DNA of 64,000 nt, taken from the NCBI GenBank assembly GCA_002369135.1, contig DFEY01000003.1:273268-337267 (forward strand), read 5' to 3'. Below the pieces are notes generated by a model. It was not told the DNA's origin, made no database searches, and saw only the letters and a program-made list of their open reading frames with translations. Made by a program: the position numbers and the translations under genes. Position 1 is the first letter of the stretch; the number at the start of each line of letters is the position of its first letter. This DNA comes from Lachnospira sp. UBA3790. GTDB lineage: Bacteria; Bacillota; Clostridia; Lachnospirales; Lachnospiraceae. Shown piece by piece: positions 32,713-42,558 of the stretch.

Positions 32713-33579
32713 ATGACAATTATTGAGGCAATTATACTTGGAATTATACAAGGTTTGGCAGAGTTTTTGCCAATCAGTAGTTCGGGACATTTAGCTATTG
32801 CTAAGTTCTTTTTTGGGTTTGAAAACAACTCAATTTCATTTGATGTTTTCTTACATCTTGGAACTTTGATAGCTGTATTTGCAGTGTTCTATAAAGATGT
32901 TATTGAACTAATAAAAGAGTTCTTTGGTATTTGCGCAGACATTATTTTTAACTTCGTAACACTTATTGGTGGAAAGAAGAAACCTTTTAGAAAAATTATA
33001 AGAACAGCCTACAGAAGATTTGTAGTGCTAGTTATTGTTTCAACTATCCCTACAGCTATCCTTGGTGTACTTATGAAAGACCTAGTAGAAGAATCAGGAG
33101 CTACTTTGCTAATCCCTGGTATCTGCCTACTAGTGACAGCTGTTATGTTATTTGTCTCAGACATGCTAAAAGATGGAAACAAGACAGAGAAGAACACTTC
33201 ATGGGCAAATGCATTGTTCATAGGTGTGTGCCAAGGTATTGCAACTATGCCTGGTATTTCTAGATCGGGAACAACTATTACAGCAGGTTTGGTTTGTGGA
33301 CTAAAACGTGACTTCGTAGTTAAATACTCATTCTTAATGTCTATACCAGCTATCCTAGGTGCAGTAGTACTAGAGATTCCTGATATGAAAGAGGACTTAA
33401 CTTCTACACCAGCTATGTGCTATGTGGTGGGAGTTATAGTATCAGCCATAGTTGGATATGTTTGTATCAAGGCTATGCTTGTTATTGTTAAGAAAAAGAA
33501 ATTCAAATATTTCTCATATTACTGTGCGGCTGTAGGCCTAGCAGCAATAATAGGACATTTTGTAATTAGTAATAAATAA
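32713..33579 (+). CDS. uppP: Undecaprenyl-diphosphatase UppP (BacA)
   Basis: An integral membrane enzyme that dephosphorylates undecaprenyl diphosphate to recycle the lipid carrier for peptidoglycan synthesis; overexpression gives bacitracin resistance. 288 residues with about eight membrane segments. Catalytic motifs are QGLAEFLPISSSGHL (about residues 14-28) and PGISRSGTTI (about 181-190). Ribosome binding site AAAGGAGC before ATG 32713. ftsK follows after 22 bp. Confidence 0.96.
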   Translation: MTIIEAIILGIIQGLAEFLPISSSGHLAIAKFFFGFENNSISFDVFLHLGTLIAVFAVFYKDVIELIKEFFGICADIIFNFVTLIGGKKKPFRKIIRTAYRRFVVLVIVSTIPTAILGVLMKDLVEESGATLLIPGICLLVTAVMLFVSDMLKDGNKTEKNTSWANALFIGVCQGIATMPGISRSGTTITAGLVCGLKRDFVVKYSFLMSIPAILGAVVLEIPDMKEDLTSTPAMCYVVGVIVSAIVGYVCIKAMLVIVKKKKFKYFSYYCAAVGLAAIIGHFVISNK

Positions 33580-33601
33580 TATAAATCGGTGAGGTTTGGA
33601 A

Positions 33602-36244
33602 ATGGCAAACAAAAAGTCAAGTAGTAAAAAGAAAACTACTACAAAGAAAAACACAAAGTCAGCAGCTTCTAAGAGCGCTAGCGCAAAGAAGGCGGCAGAG
33701 ACTAGAAGAAGAAATGCTGAGAAAAAGAGAAGAGAGGAAGAAAATAAACTAAGAAGACAAAAGGTTTTGTCTGAAGTTGGCGTTTGGGTTTCAATCGTTA
33801 TTGGATTATTCTTACTTCTTTCTAACTTTGGTGTCTGCGGTGTAGTAGGAAACTTCTTTAAGGATATTATGCTAGGATTGTTTGGAACTATGGGGTATTT
33901 GTTCCCAATAGTTTTAATCATAATCGTAGCCTTACTTACATACAATAAAAAGAAAAACAGAACAGTTATCTTTAGAGTGATAGGAACAGCATTGCTATTT
34001 ATCGACCTAACATTGTTCTTCCACCTGTTCACATACGCTGATATTGATAGAAGTGCATCATATTTTTACGACCTCGGCAAAGAAGGTGAAGTTTGCGGCG
34101 GTGCTATCGGTGGCATCTTAGGTGGTGCTTTCCATGCAGGACTTGGAATGGCAGGAGCAGTGCTTATTGCAATCGCACTACTTATTGTTTCTGTAGTTAT
34201 GCTTACTGAAAAATCTATTTCTCAGTATCTCAAAAACAGAGGTAAGAGCGCTCTTGATAAAGCTAAGGAAGATGCTAAGGCTAGAAGAGAGTTTGCTGAA
34301 AGCTATGAGCCAGAAGAGGGTGAAGACAGAGAGAGCACAAGACGTGGTGTAAACTTTGGCGCTACAGATATGAGTGATCAAAAACCTAAGCGCGGTAGAA
34401 AGAAAGCTGCAGAGCCAGCTCCAGAACCAGCACCAGCAGTGGAAAAAAAGAAGCCAGCTGAAATCAAGATTGCAGGTTTAGACGACCAGCCAGTAATAGA
34501 TGACAGCGAATTTGAAGAGTCTGATGAAGTAATTGAAATCAAAGATCCACAACAGAAAAAACTAAATCAAGACGGTGTACTTCCAGAGCCAGCTGATGAT
34601 GACAAGGTTCTAAATGGCGAGTATGAGCCAAAGCCTCGTGAGGAGATTAGTGCCGATGCCAAATCTGCTATGGAGAGAAAGCCATTTGACGCGGATGCTC
34701 CTACTGAGGTAGTTGAAGGTGAAGAGATGACAGACAAACAAAAACGTTTGGCTGACGAAGGAAAAGTGATTGCACCTACTAAGAAAGTATTTAAATATAA
34801 AAAGCCACCAATGACATTGCTAGCTGATGGCGAAGCAGGTGGTAGTGATGTAACAAGAGCAGAGCTTACACAGACTGCTAACAAGCTAAAAGATGTGCTT
34901 GCAGACTTTGGAGTAAACGTAGAAGTTTCAAGCGTAAGTAAGGGACCTGCTGTTACAAGATATGAATTACAACCAGAGCAAGGTACACGTGTTAATAAGA
35001 TTACAAACCTTGCAGATGATATTAAGTTGGCAATGGCTGCCGAAGATATTCGTATCGAGGCGCCAATCCCTGGTAAAGCTGCTGTTGGTATTGAGATTCC
35101 AAACAGCGGAAGAGATATGGTTTATCTAAAAGACCTTCTAAATACTCCAGAGATTAAGCAGAGCAAGTCTAACTTAGCATTCCCTGCCGGCAAAGACATA
35201 GCAGGTAAGGTTGTGATAGGCGATGTGGCTAAGATGCCTCATATGCTAATAGCTGGTACAACAGGTGCTGGTAAATCAGTATTTACTAACTCAATTTTGA
35301 TGAGCGTGCTATATAGAACTACACCTAATGATGTTCGTGTAATCGTTATTGACCCTAAGGTTGTTGAGTTCCAGGTATACAACGGAATTCCACACTTGCT
35401 ATATCCGGTAGTTACAGATCCTAAGCGCGCTGCAGGTATTCTTAACTGGGCAGTGGCTGAGATGACAAACAGATATAAACATTTTGCCGATGCCGGAACT
35501 AGAGATATTGAAGGATATAACGCAAAAGTAAAAGCTGGCGTAACTGATGAGAATGGACAAGTTCTTGAGAAGATGCCACAGATTTTGATTATTATAGACG
35601 AGCTTGCTGACCTTATGATGGTCGCTGCCAAGGAAGTGGAAGAAGCAATTTGTCGTTTGGCTCAGCTAGCAAGAGCTGCTGGTATCCATATGGTAATTGC
35701 CACACAGCGTCCTTCGGTAGACGTTATTACAGGTTTGATTAAAGCCAACGTACCATCAAGAGTTGCTCTTACAGTGGCTTCAGGTACAGACTCACGTACT
35801 ATTATCGATATGAATGGTGCTGAGAAACTACTCGGTCTTGGTGACATGTTGTTCTACCCAGCAGGATATGTTAAACCTATCCGTTTGCAGGGCGCATATG
35901 TTTCTGAGAAAGAGATTAAGGATACAGTAGACTTTATTAAGGCTAACAGCAGTGAAGCCCAATACGAAGAAGGCATAGATGCAAAACTTACATCAGATGC
36001 TGAGGCAGCTGCAGGCGGTAGCGATGAGAGAGATGTTCTCTTTGGCGATGCCGGAAGATTATGTATCCAAAAAGACAAAGGCTCAACTAGTATGATTCAA
36101 AGACAGTTTAGAGTTGGTTTCAACAGAGCTGCTAGAATTATGGATCAGCTATACGATGCCGGAGTGGTAGGACAAGAAGAGGCTAACAAACCTAGAAAGG
36201 TTTTGATGAGTCTAGAAGAGTTCGAAGAAATGCTAAATCAGTAA
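33602..36244 (+). CDS. ftsK: DNA translocase FtsK/SpoIIIE
   Basis: A septal DNA pump that clears the chromosome from the division plane. 880 residues from ATG 33602 (RBS GGTGAGG; the frame opens at TTG 33596). Layout: Lys-rich cytoplasmic start, four membrane segments (about 55-200), a charged linker rich in Pro/Glu (about 225-400), the alpha/beta motor with Walker A GTTGAGKS near residue 551 and Walker B ILIIIDELADLMM, then a winged-helix gamma domain (about 800-880; QRQFRVGFNRAARIMDQLYDAGVVG) that reads chromosomal KOPS/SRS sites. A terminator follows. Confidence 0.96.
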   Translation: MANKKSSSKKKTTTKKNTKSAASKSASAKKAAETRRRNAEKKRREEENKLRRQKVLSEVGVWVSIVIGLFLLLSNFGVCGVVGNFFKDIMLGLFGTMGYLFPIVLIIIVALLTYNKKKNRTVIFRVIGTALLFIDLTLFFHLFTYADIDRSASYFYDLGKEGEVCGGAIGGILGGAFHAGLGMAGAVLIAIALLIVSVVMLTEKSISQYLKNRGKSALDKAKEDAKARREFAESYEPEEGEDRESTRRGVNFGATDMSDQKPKRGRKKAAEPAPEPAPAVEKKKPAEIKIAGLDDQPVIDDSEFEESDEVIEIKDPQQKKLNQDGVLPEPADDDKVLNGEYEPKPREEISADAKSAMERKPFDADAPTEVVEGEEMTDKQKRLADEGKVIAPTKKVFKYKKPPMTLLADGEAGGSDVTRAELTQTANKLKDVLADFGVNVEVSSVSKGPAVTRYELQPEQGTRVNKITNLADDIKLAMAAEDIRIEAPIPGKAAVGIEIPNSGRDMVYLKDLLNTPEIKQSKSNLAFPAGKDIAGKVVIGDVAKMPHMLIAGTTGAGKSVFTNSILMSVLYRTTPNDVRVIVIDPKVVEFQVYNGIPHLLYPVVTDPKRAAGILNWAVAEMTNRYKHFADAGTRDIEGYNAKVKAGVTDENGQVLEKMPQILIIIDELADLMMVAAKEVEEAICRLAQLARAAGIHMVIATQRPSVDVITGLIKANVPSRVALTVASGTDSRTIIDMNGAEKLLGLGDMLFYPAGYVKPIRLQGAYVSEKEIKDTVDFIKANSSEAQYEEGIDAKLTSDAEAAAGGSDERDVLFGDAGRLCIQKDKGSTSMIQRQFRVGFNRAARIMDQLYDAGVVGQEEANKPRKVLMSLEEFEEMLNQ

Positions 36245-36249
36245 AATAA

Positions 36250-36277
36250 AAAAGGCGAAGGATATCCTTTGCCTTTT
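36250..36277 (+). terminator. ftsK terminator
   Basis: AAAAGGCGAAGGAT and ATCCTTTGCCTTTT form a nearly perfect 14-bp stem (one G-U) ending in TTTT. Confidence 0.75.
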
Positions 36278-36303
36278 AACCATATTTTAGGAAAAAGTTT
36301 TGT

Positions 36304-36317
36304 AAGGCTTAAGCCTT
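36304..36317. promoter_or_regulatory. Perfect 14-bp palindrome upstream of fhs
   Basis: AAGGCTTAAGCCTT is fully self-complementary without a loop, in the 70-bp space between the ftsK terminator and the fhs ribosome binding site (GGAAGGTG). It could be a protein-binding site. No clear promoter could be set around it. Confidence 0.4.
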
Positions 36318-36349
36318 GCGCGAGGAAAAATCTTTAGGAAGGTGAAACG

Positions 36350-38020
36350 ATGAAAACAGATATTGAGATTGCTCAAGAAGCAAAAATGATGCCAATAAAA
36401 GATGTGGCAGCAAAACTTGGTTTAACAGAAGATGATTTGGAACTTTACGGAAAGTACAAAGCAAAGATTTCAAATGATTACTACGACAAAATTAAGAACA
36501 ACAAAGATGGAAAACTAATTCTAGTTACAGCTATCAACCCAACTCCAGCAGGAGAAGGTAAGACTACTGTGACAGTGGGACTTGGTGAAGCGTTTGGACA
36601 GTTTGATAAAAAGTGTGTTATCGCACTTCGCGAGCCATCACTTGGACCTTGCTTTGGTATTAAGGGTGGAGCCGCAGGTGGCGGATATGCTCAGGTAGTT
36701 CCTATGGAAGATTTGAATCTTCACTTTACAGGTGACTTCCATGCAATCACTTCAGCAAACAACCTTTGTGCTGCCATGCTAGATAATTCGATTAAGCAGG
36801 ACAACGAACTAAACATCGATCCAGAAAAAGTTGTCTGGAAGAGATGTGTGGATATAAACGATAGAGTTCTTCGTAACATCATAGTTGGTCGTGGCCGTGA
36901 TGTGGACGGAGTAGAAAGAGAAGACCACTTCGTAATCACAGTTGCTTCTGAGATTATGGCTATTCTTTGCTTGGCAAATGACTATGTAGATTTAAAAGAT
37001 AGACTTGGCAAGATAATTGTTGCATACACTTATGACGGAAAGCCAGTCACAGCGAAAGACATTAAGGCAGTTGGTTCTATGGCAGCACTTCTAAAGGATG
37101 CTATGAAACCTAACCTAATTCAAACACTAGAGCATACACCAGCATTGGTTCACGGTGGACCTTTTGCTAACATTGCTCACGGTTGTAACTCGGTCCGTGC
37201 TACAAAGACAGCTCTAAAGATGGCAGACTATGTGATTACAGAGGCAGGCTTTGGCGCAGACTTAGGTGCCGAAAAGTTCCTAGACATCAAATGTCGTAAA
37301 GCTGGACTTAAACCGGATGCTGTAGTTTTGGTCGCAACAGTTCGTGCGCTTAAGTACAACGGTGGAATGCCTAGAGAAGATTTACAGACTGAGGACTTAG
37401 ATGCCCTCGCCAAAGGTATCGTAAACTTAGAAAAACATATCGAAAATATACAGCAGTACGATGTGCCAGTAGTAGTTACACTAAACCAGTTTGGTACAGA
37501 CACTGATGCAGAATTAGAATTTGTTAAAAACTTCTGTGAGGAGCGCGGTTGTGAATTCGCCCCAGCCAAAGTATTTAAAGACGGCGGAAAAGGTGGAATT
37601 GAGTTAGCTGAAAAGATTATCGAGACTATCGAAACTAAACCTTCTAACTATCACCCACTTTACACAGATGATATGTCTATCAAAGAAAAGATAGAGACTG
37701 TCGCTACAAAGATTTATGGAGCAGACGGTGTTACATATTCTGATGAAGCTAATGAGGCTATTGCAAAGATAGAGGAACTTGGATTTAGCGATTGTCCAGT
37801 TTGTATGGCAAAGACTCAATATTCTTTGTCGGACGATAAGGAAAAACTTGGACGTCCAGAAAATTTCACAATTAACATCAGAGAAGTGTATATGTCTGCA
37901 GGTGCTGGATTTGTAGTTGCCATTACAGGAACTATTATGACAATGCCTGGACTATCAAAAACTCCAGCAGCGTTTGGAATTGATTTGACAGATGATGGAA
38001 AGATTACTGGATTGTTCTAA
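36350..38020 (+). CDS. fhs: Formate-tetrahydrofolate ligase
   Basis: Fhs activates formate with ATP to 10-formyl-THF, the entry of formate into the one-carbon pool. 556 residues, normal length. Motifs: TAINPTPAGEGKTTVTVGLG (P-loop-like ATP site near residues 60-75), REPSLGPCFGIKGGAAGGGYAQV, NLHFTGDFHAI, GGPFANIAHGCNSV and the C-terminal SAGAGFVVAITGTIMTMPGL. folD, the next pathway step, follows. fmt, which consumes 10-formyl-THF, lies a few genes downstream. Confidence 0.98.
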   Translation: MKTDIEIAQEAKMMPIKDVAAKLGLTEDDLELYGKYKAKISNDYYDKIKNNKDGKLILVTAINPTPAGEGKTTVTVGLGEAFGQFDKKCVIALREPSLGPCFGIKGGAAGGGYAQVVPMEDLNLHFTGDFHAITSANNLCAAMLDNSIKQDNELNIDPEKVVWKRCVDINDRVLRNIIVGRGRDVDGVEREDHFVITVASEIMAILCLANDYVDLKDRLGKIIVAYTYDGKPVTAKDIKAVGSMAALLKDAMKPNLIQTLEHTPALVHGGPFANIAHGCNSVRATKTALKMADYVITEAGFGADLGAEKFLDIKCRKAGLKPDAVVLVATVRALKYNGGMPREDLQTEDLDALAKGIVNLEKHIENIQQYDVPVVVTLNQFGTDTDAELEFVKNFCEERGCEFAPAKVFKDGGKGGIELAEKIIETIETKPSNYHPLYTDDMSIKEKIETVATKIYGADGVTYSDEANEAIAKIEELGFSDCPVCMAKTQYSLSDDKEKLGRPENFTINIREVYMSAGAGFVVAITGTIMTMPGLSKTPAAFGIDLTDDGKITGLF

Positions 38021-38061
38021 TCCATATTGAAAAAATAAATTAAGAAAGACTGGTGAACAAA

Positions 38062-38901
38062 ATGATAATAGATGGAAAAAAGATTTCAACAGAAATAAAA
38101 GACGAACTAAAAGAGCAAGTAGCACAGCTAAAGGCTGAAGGTGTAGAAGTTACTCTTGCTGTAGTGAAAGTGGGAGAGGACCCAGCATCAGCAGTTTATG
38201 TTCGCAACAAAGAAATAGCATGTGAGTACATTGGTATTAATTCAAAGAAGATTGAAATGCCAGAAGAGACTACTGAAGAAGAACTATTAAAGTTAGTGGA
38301 AGATCTAAACATAGATCCAGCCATCAACGGAATCTTAGTTCAGCTTCCTTTGCCAAAACATATAGATGAGAACAAGATATTGCTTGCAATCGACCCTATG
38401 AAAGATGTGGATGGTTTTCACCCAGTGAACGTAGGTAAGATGGTGATAGGCGAGGAGTCATTCCTTCCTTGTACACCAGCGGGCATTATTGAAATGATAA
38501 AGAGAAGTGGTCTTGATATTGAAGGCAAAGAGTGCGTGATTATCGGAAGAAGTAATATCGTTGGTAAGCCAATGGCTATCTTGATGCTAAGAGAAAACGC
38601 AACGGTTACAGTTACTCACTCTCGCACAAAAGATCTGCCAGAAGTTTGCAAACGCGCAGACATTATCGTGGCAGCTTTGGGCAAGGCTAAGTTTGTGACA
38701 AAAGACTTCGTCAAAGAAGGAGCAATTATTATAGACGTTGGAATGGACCGCGATGAAGACGGTAAACTTTGCGGTGATGTGGACTTTGACGAGGTTGAGC
38801 CAATAGCATCAGCTATCACTCCAGTGCCAGGCGGCGTTGGACCAATGACAGTAACAATGCTTTTAGTTAACTGCTTAAGGAGTGTAGAACTAAATAAATA
38901 G
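38062..38901 (+). CDS. folD: Bifunctional methylenetetrahydrofolate dehydrogenase/cyclohydrolase
   Basis: FolD interconverts 5,10-methylene-THF and 10-formyl-THF. Family motifs: VGEDPASAVYVRNKEIACEYIGI, the catalytic-region QLPLPKHIDENKI, PMKDVDGFHPVNVG, PCTPAGIIEMI, GRSNIVGKPMA and the terminal PVPGGVGPMTVTMLL. I use ATG 38062 (279 residues; RBS GGTGA). A GTG at 38053 would add three residues. Starts 41 bp after fhs; priA follows after 11 bp. Confidence 0.97.
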   Translation: MIIDGKKISTEIKDELKEQVAQLKAEGVEVTLAVVKVGEDPASAVYVRNKEIACEYIGINSKKIEMPEETTEEELLKLVEDLNIDPAINGILVQLPLPKHIDENKILLAIDPMKDVDGFHPVNVGKMVIGEESFLPCTPAGIIEMIKRSGLDIEGKECVIIGRSNIVGKPMAILMLRENATVTVTHSRTKDLPEVCKRADIIVAALGKAKFVTKDFVKEGAIIIDVGMDRDEDGKLCGDVDFDEVEPIASAITPVPGGVGPMTVTMLLVNCLRSVELNK

Positions 38902-38912
38902 GGATTAACTAT

Positions 38913-41135
38913 ATGAAATTTGCGAAAGTAATAGTTGATATTTCCCTAGACAAAATCGACAGACCTTTTGACTATATTATTCCTGAAAGTTTGGAATCTA
39001 AGATACAAGCTGGAACACCAGTCATCATTCCTTTTGGAAAGGGCAATCGCGAGATTAAAGGTTTTGTGATTGATGTGGTGGGAGATACTGACTTTGATAA
39101 ATCAAAACTTAAGAGTATAAAGTCAGTGGCCGATTCTGATGTGGAAGTAGAGCAGGAGTTGATTGGTCTTGCTTGGTGGATAAAAGAGCACTACGCATCA
39201 ACTATGAATCAGGCGCTTAAAACAGTGCTTCCAGTAAAGCAGAAAGTTAGGCAAAATCAAAACCAGACAGTTGTCTTAAATATTGATAACGTGGATGAGA
39301 AGATTGAGCAGTACAATAAGAAGAATGCTAAGGCAAGAGTTAGACTTCTCAAGGAACTAAAAACTTCAAAGCAGATTTCAAAAGATATAGTTAAAAACAA
39401 GTTAAATATTTCTCCAAGTACTCTAAAGACTATGGAAGAGTTGGGAGATATAAAGGTAGAGTCTGAGGTGGCTTATAGAACACCTTATGACGAATCGTTA
39501 GGTGAGTATAATATCAAGCTTAATGATGAGCAGGAAAAAGTATCAGAAGCCATTAAAGATACTATGACCTTTGAAAAAGATGGAAGAGTGAATGTTCACT
39601 TGATTCATGGAATTACAGGTAGTGGAAAGACAGAAGTCTATATGGACTTGATTGACCACTGTTTGGCGAAGGGTAAGCAAGCGATAGTTCTTATTCCAGA
39701 GATTGCCCTTACATTCCAGACGATGAAACGTTTTTCGCAGAAGTTTAAAGACAATGTTTCATTTATTCACTCAAAACTTTCAAAGGGCGAGAGATTTGAT
39801 CAGTTCGAGAGAGCTAGAAATAAAGACATCTCAGTTATGATTGGACCAAGATCGGCCTTGTTCACTCCATTTCCAGACTTAGGGTTGATAGTGATAGACG
39901 AAGAACACGAGACGTCATACAAGTCAGAGTCAGTTCCAAAATATCACGCAATAGAAGTAGCCCAGAAGCGCGCGCTAGACAACGGTGCCACAGTAGTGCT
40001 AGGTTCAGCCACTCCATCTATGGAGTCGTACTACAGAGCAAAAGAAGGCTACTACAAACTTCATAAATTAACGAAGAGAGAAAAAGGTGATGTGCCTGAT
40101 GTCGAGATTATCGACATGAGAGAAGAGCACGAAAAAGGTAACAAATCAATCATTAGCGAAAGACTAAGAGATTTGATTACAGATAGATTATCAAGAAAAG
40201 AACAGACTATGTTATTCCTAAACAGAAGAGGAATATCAAGAGTTGTTTCTTGTAAGAATTGTGGAGAGGCTATCAAGTGCGACCATTGCGATGTTACACT
40301 AACCCTTCATCGCGGAAGCACTATGAAATGTCACTACTGCGGAAGAGAAAAGGTTCTTCCAAAGGTTTGTCCAAAGTGTGGTTCCAAATACCTTTCAAGA
40401 ATGGGTACAGGAACGCAGGCCATAGAGGATGAGATTAAAGAGATGTTTCCTCAGGCTAAAGTATTGAGAATGGACAGAGATACCACATCCACCAAAGATG
40501 GACATGCTGAAATCTTGTCCGCGTTTGAGAGTGGAGATGCAGACATTTTGGTTGGAACACAGATGATCGTGAAAGGTCACGACTTTCCAAATGTCACATT
40601 GGTGGGAGTGTTAGCTGCAGACATGTCTTTGTATGTGCCAGACTACACAGCTACAGAGCGCACCTTCCAACTTATATGCCAGGCGGCAGGACGTGCTGGA
40701 AGAGGCGAAGGCAAAGGCGAAGTAGTAGTTCAAACTTACTCGCCAGACAACTACGGAATTGAGACAGCTTGCAAACAAGACTACGAGTCATTCTTCGAGA
40801 ATGAACTTCCATACAGAAAACTTTCTCAGTATCCACCAGTTGTAAATATGGTTAGCATCTTAATCCAAGATAAAAATAAGAGAAAGCTAGATGTGGCCAC
40901 AGAGCAGATTGCAGGCCTTATAAAACAGGTTAAGGAAAAGAAGTACAATGAATTGTTTATCATTGGACCATCTATTCCACAAATTTCGTTTATAAACGAT
41001 GTGCACAGAAGCATCATTTATATAAAGGGTACAAGTATTACAAACTTAATCAATTTGAAAAACTATTTAGAAGATGTAATTAATAAATCAGACAAACTAA
41101 AGTATGTAAATGTTCAGTTTGATTTTAAGTCATAA
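38913..41135 (+). CDS. priA: Replication restart helicase PriA
   Basis: PriA recognises stalled forks and reloads the replisome. 740 residues: N-terminal 3'-DNA binding domain (FDYIIPESLESKIQAGTPVIIPFG), winged helix, helicase core with Walker A GITGSGKTEVY (about 229-239) and the DEEH box, zinc-binding insert with pairs of cysteines (CKNCGEAIKCDHC, CHYCGREKVLPKVCPKC), then the second helicase lobe (GTQMIVKGHDFPNVTLVGV, AGRAGRGEGKGEV). In Firmicutes priA typically heads def-fmt-rsmB, as seen here. Confidence 0.97.
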   Translation: MKFAKVIVDISLDKIDRPFDYIIPESLESKIQAGTPVIIPFGKGNREIKGFVIDVVGDTDFDKSKLKSIKSVADSDVEVEQELIGLAWWIKEHYASTMNQALKTVLPVKQKVRQNQNQTVVLNIDNVDEKIEQYNKKNAKARVRLLKELKTSKQISKDIVKNKLNISPSTLKTMEELGDIKVESEVAYRTPYDESLGEYNIKLNDEQEKVSEAIKDTMTFEKDGRVNVHLIHGITGSGKTEVYMDLIDHCLAKGKQAIVLIPEIALTFQTMKRFSQKFKDNVSFIHSKLSKGERFDQFERARNKDISVMIGPRSALFTPFPDLGLIVIDEEHETSYKSESVPKYHAIEVAQKRALDNGATVVLGSATPSMESYYRAKEGYYKLHKLTKREKGDVPDVEIIDMREEHEKGNKSIISERLRDLITDRLSRKEQTMLFLNRRGISRVVSCKNCGEAIKCDHCDVTLTLHRGSTMKCHYCGREKVLPKVCPKCGSKYLSRMGTGTQAIEDEIKEMFPQAKVLRMDRDTTSTKDGHAEILSAFESGDADILVGTQMIVKGHDFPNVTLVGVLAADMSLYVPDYTATERTFQLICQAAGRAGRGEGKGEVVVQTYSPDNYGIETACKQDYESFFENELPYRKLSQYPPVVNMVSILIQDKNKRKLDVATEQIAGLIKQVKEKKYNELFIIGPSIPQISFINDVHRSIIYIKGTSITNLINLKNYLEDVINKSDKLKYVNVQFDFKS

Positions 41136-41146
41136 AGGAGAGAGAC

Positions 41147-41644
41147 ATGGCTATTAGAAACATAAGAGAATTGGGCGATGACGTCCTCCGCAAAGAATGC
41201 AAGGAAGTAAAGGACATTAATCGACGCACTAGAATTTTAATAGACGATATGTTTGACACTATGTATGAAGCAAATGGTGTTGGACTTGCTGCGCCACAAG
41301 TTGGAATTCTAAAGAGAATCTTTGTTGTGGACGTGGGAGATGAAGAAGGAAATAACAAACCATTTGTCTTTGTAAACCCAGAAATACTTGAGCGCGATGG
41401 AGTTCAGGTGGGATTTGAAGGATGCTTGAGTGTGCCAGGCAAATCTGGAAAAGTAGCCAGAGCAGAGAAGGTAAAAGTTAAGGCCTTTAACGCGGACATG
41501 GAAGAGTTTGAGATGGAAGCAGAAGGTTTCCTAGCAAGAGCTATTCAGCATGAGTACGATCACCTGAACGGTGTTGTCTATGTAGATAAAGTAGAGGGAA
41601 GACTTTACGATAATGAAGAATTACAAGAGGTTGAAGCAGAATGA
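41147..41644 (+). CDS. def: Peptide deformylase
   Basis: Def removes the formyl group from nascent proteins. 165 residues with all three motifs: GVGLAAPQVG, EGCLSVPG (metal Cys) and HEYDHLNG (metal His pair). RBS AAAGGAG before ATG 41147. It overlaps fmt by four bases (ATGA), coupling deformylation with formylation. Confidence 0.97.
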   Translation: MAIRNIRELGDDVLRKECKEVKDINRRTRILIDDMFDTMYEANGVGLAAPQVGILKRIFVVDVGDEEGNNKPFVFVNPEILERDGVQVGFEGCLSVPGKSGKVARAEKVKVKAFNADMEEFEMEAEGFLARAIQHEYDHLNGVVYVDKVEGRLYDNEELQEVEAE

Positions 41645-42558
41645 GAGTAGTTTTTATGGGAACGCCAGATTTCTCAGTGCCAGCGCTAGAAAGAATAGCA
41701 ACAGAGCACGAGGTGGTGGCTGTAGTTACTCAAAAAGATAAGCCAAAAGGAAGAGGCATGAGTGTTAGCTACACACCAGTTAAGGAATCTGCATTAAAAC
41801 TAAATATTCCTATTTATCAGCCCGATAAAGTAAAAGAAGAAAGCTTCGTGGAAGAACTAAGAGAACTTAATCCAGATGTGATAGTTGTTATCGCATTTGG
41901 ACAGATTTTGTCTAATGAAATTTTAACGTTGCCAAAGTATGGTTGTATTAACGTTCACGCATCGCTTCTTCCAAAGTACAGAGGAGCGGCTCCTATTCAG
42001 TGGGCAGTTATAGACGGTGAGGAGAAGAGTGGCGTTTGTACTATGAAGATGGACGAAGGCTTAGATACTGGAGACATTATAGATGTAGATGAAATCACAT
42101 TAGATCCAAAAGAGACAGGTGGAAGCCTATTTGATAAATTAGCAAAGCTAGGTGGAGAGTTAATTCTAAAGACACTTCAAAACCTAGAGTTTGGTAAAGC
42201 AACATTTATAAAACAAGATGACTCAAAATCTACTTACGCTAAGAAAATGACAAAAGAGTTGGGTCACATTGATTTTACAAAGGATGCTGAAAGCATAGAG
42301 AGACTAATCCGTGGTCTTAATCCATGGCCTAGCGCATTTACATATTTAGATGGCAAGGTTATGAAGATTTGGGATGCGGATGTAGTGGATGCAGATGGCG
42401 TTCCTGGCACAGTGATAAGAGAAGAAAAAGATTCATTTGTTATAGCTACAGGAAGTAAGGCGCTTAAAGTAAATGAACTTCAACTAGAAGGCAAGAAACG
42501 TATGAAAGCATCAGACTTCCTAAATGGCAGAAGCATAGAGGGTAGTAAACTTGGCTGA
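41641..42558 (+). CDS. fmt: Methionyl-tRNA formyltransferase
   Basis: Fmt transfers the formyl group from 10-formyl-THF to initiator Met-tRNA. 305 residues: VFMGTPDFSVPAL at the start, NVHASLLPKYRGAAPIQWAVIDG (catalytic Asn/His/Asp region), MDEGLDTGDI and the C-terminal OB-fold domain beginning near RGLNPWPSAFTYLDGK. The last eight bases overlap the next gene. The cofactor supply genes fhs and folD lie upstream in the same gene string. Confidence 0.97.
   Translation: MRVVFMGTPDFSVPALERIATEHEVVAVVTQKDKPKGRGMSVSYTPVKESALKLNIPIYQPDKVKEESFVEELRELNPDVIVVIAFGQILSNEILTLPKYGCINVHASLLPKYRGAAPIQWAVIDGEEKSGVCTMKMDEGLDTGDIIDVDEITLDPKETGGSLFDKLAKLGGELILKTLQNLEFGKATFIKQDDSKSTYAKKMTKELGHIDFTKDAESIERLIRGLNPWPSAFTYLDGKVMKIWDADVVDADGVPGTVIREEKDSFVIATGSKALKVNELQLEGKKRMKASDFLNGRSIEGSKLG

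Noticed and set aside
36278..36349. Tetrahydrofolate riboswitch before fhs
   Set aside because: The spacer is only about 70 bp, and none of the conserved THF-riboswitch pairing or a terminator is visible.
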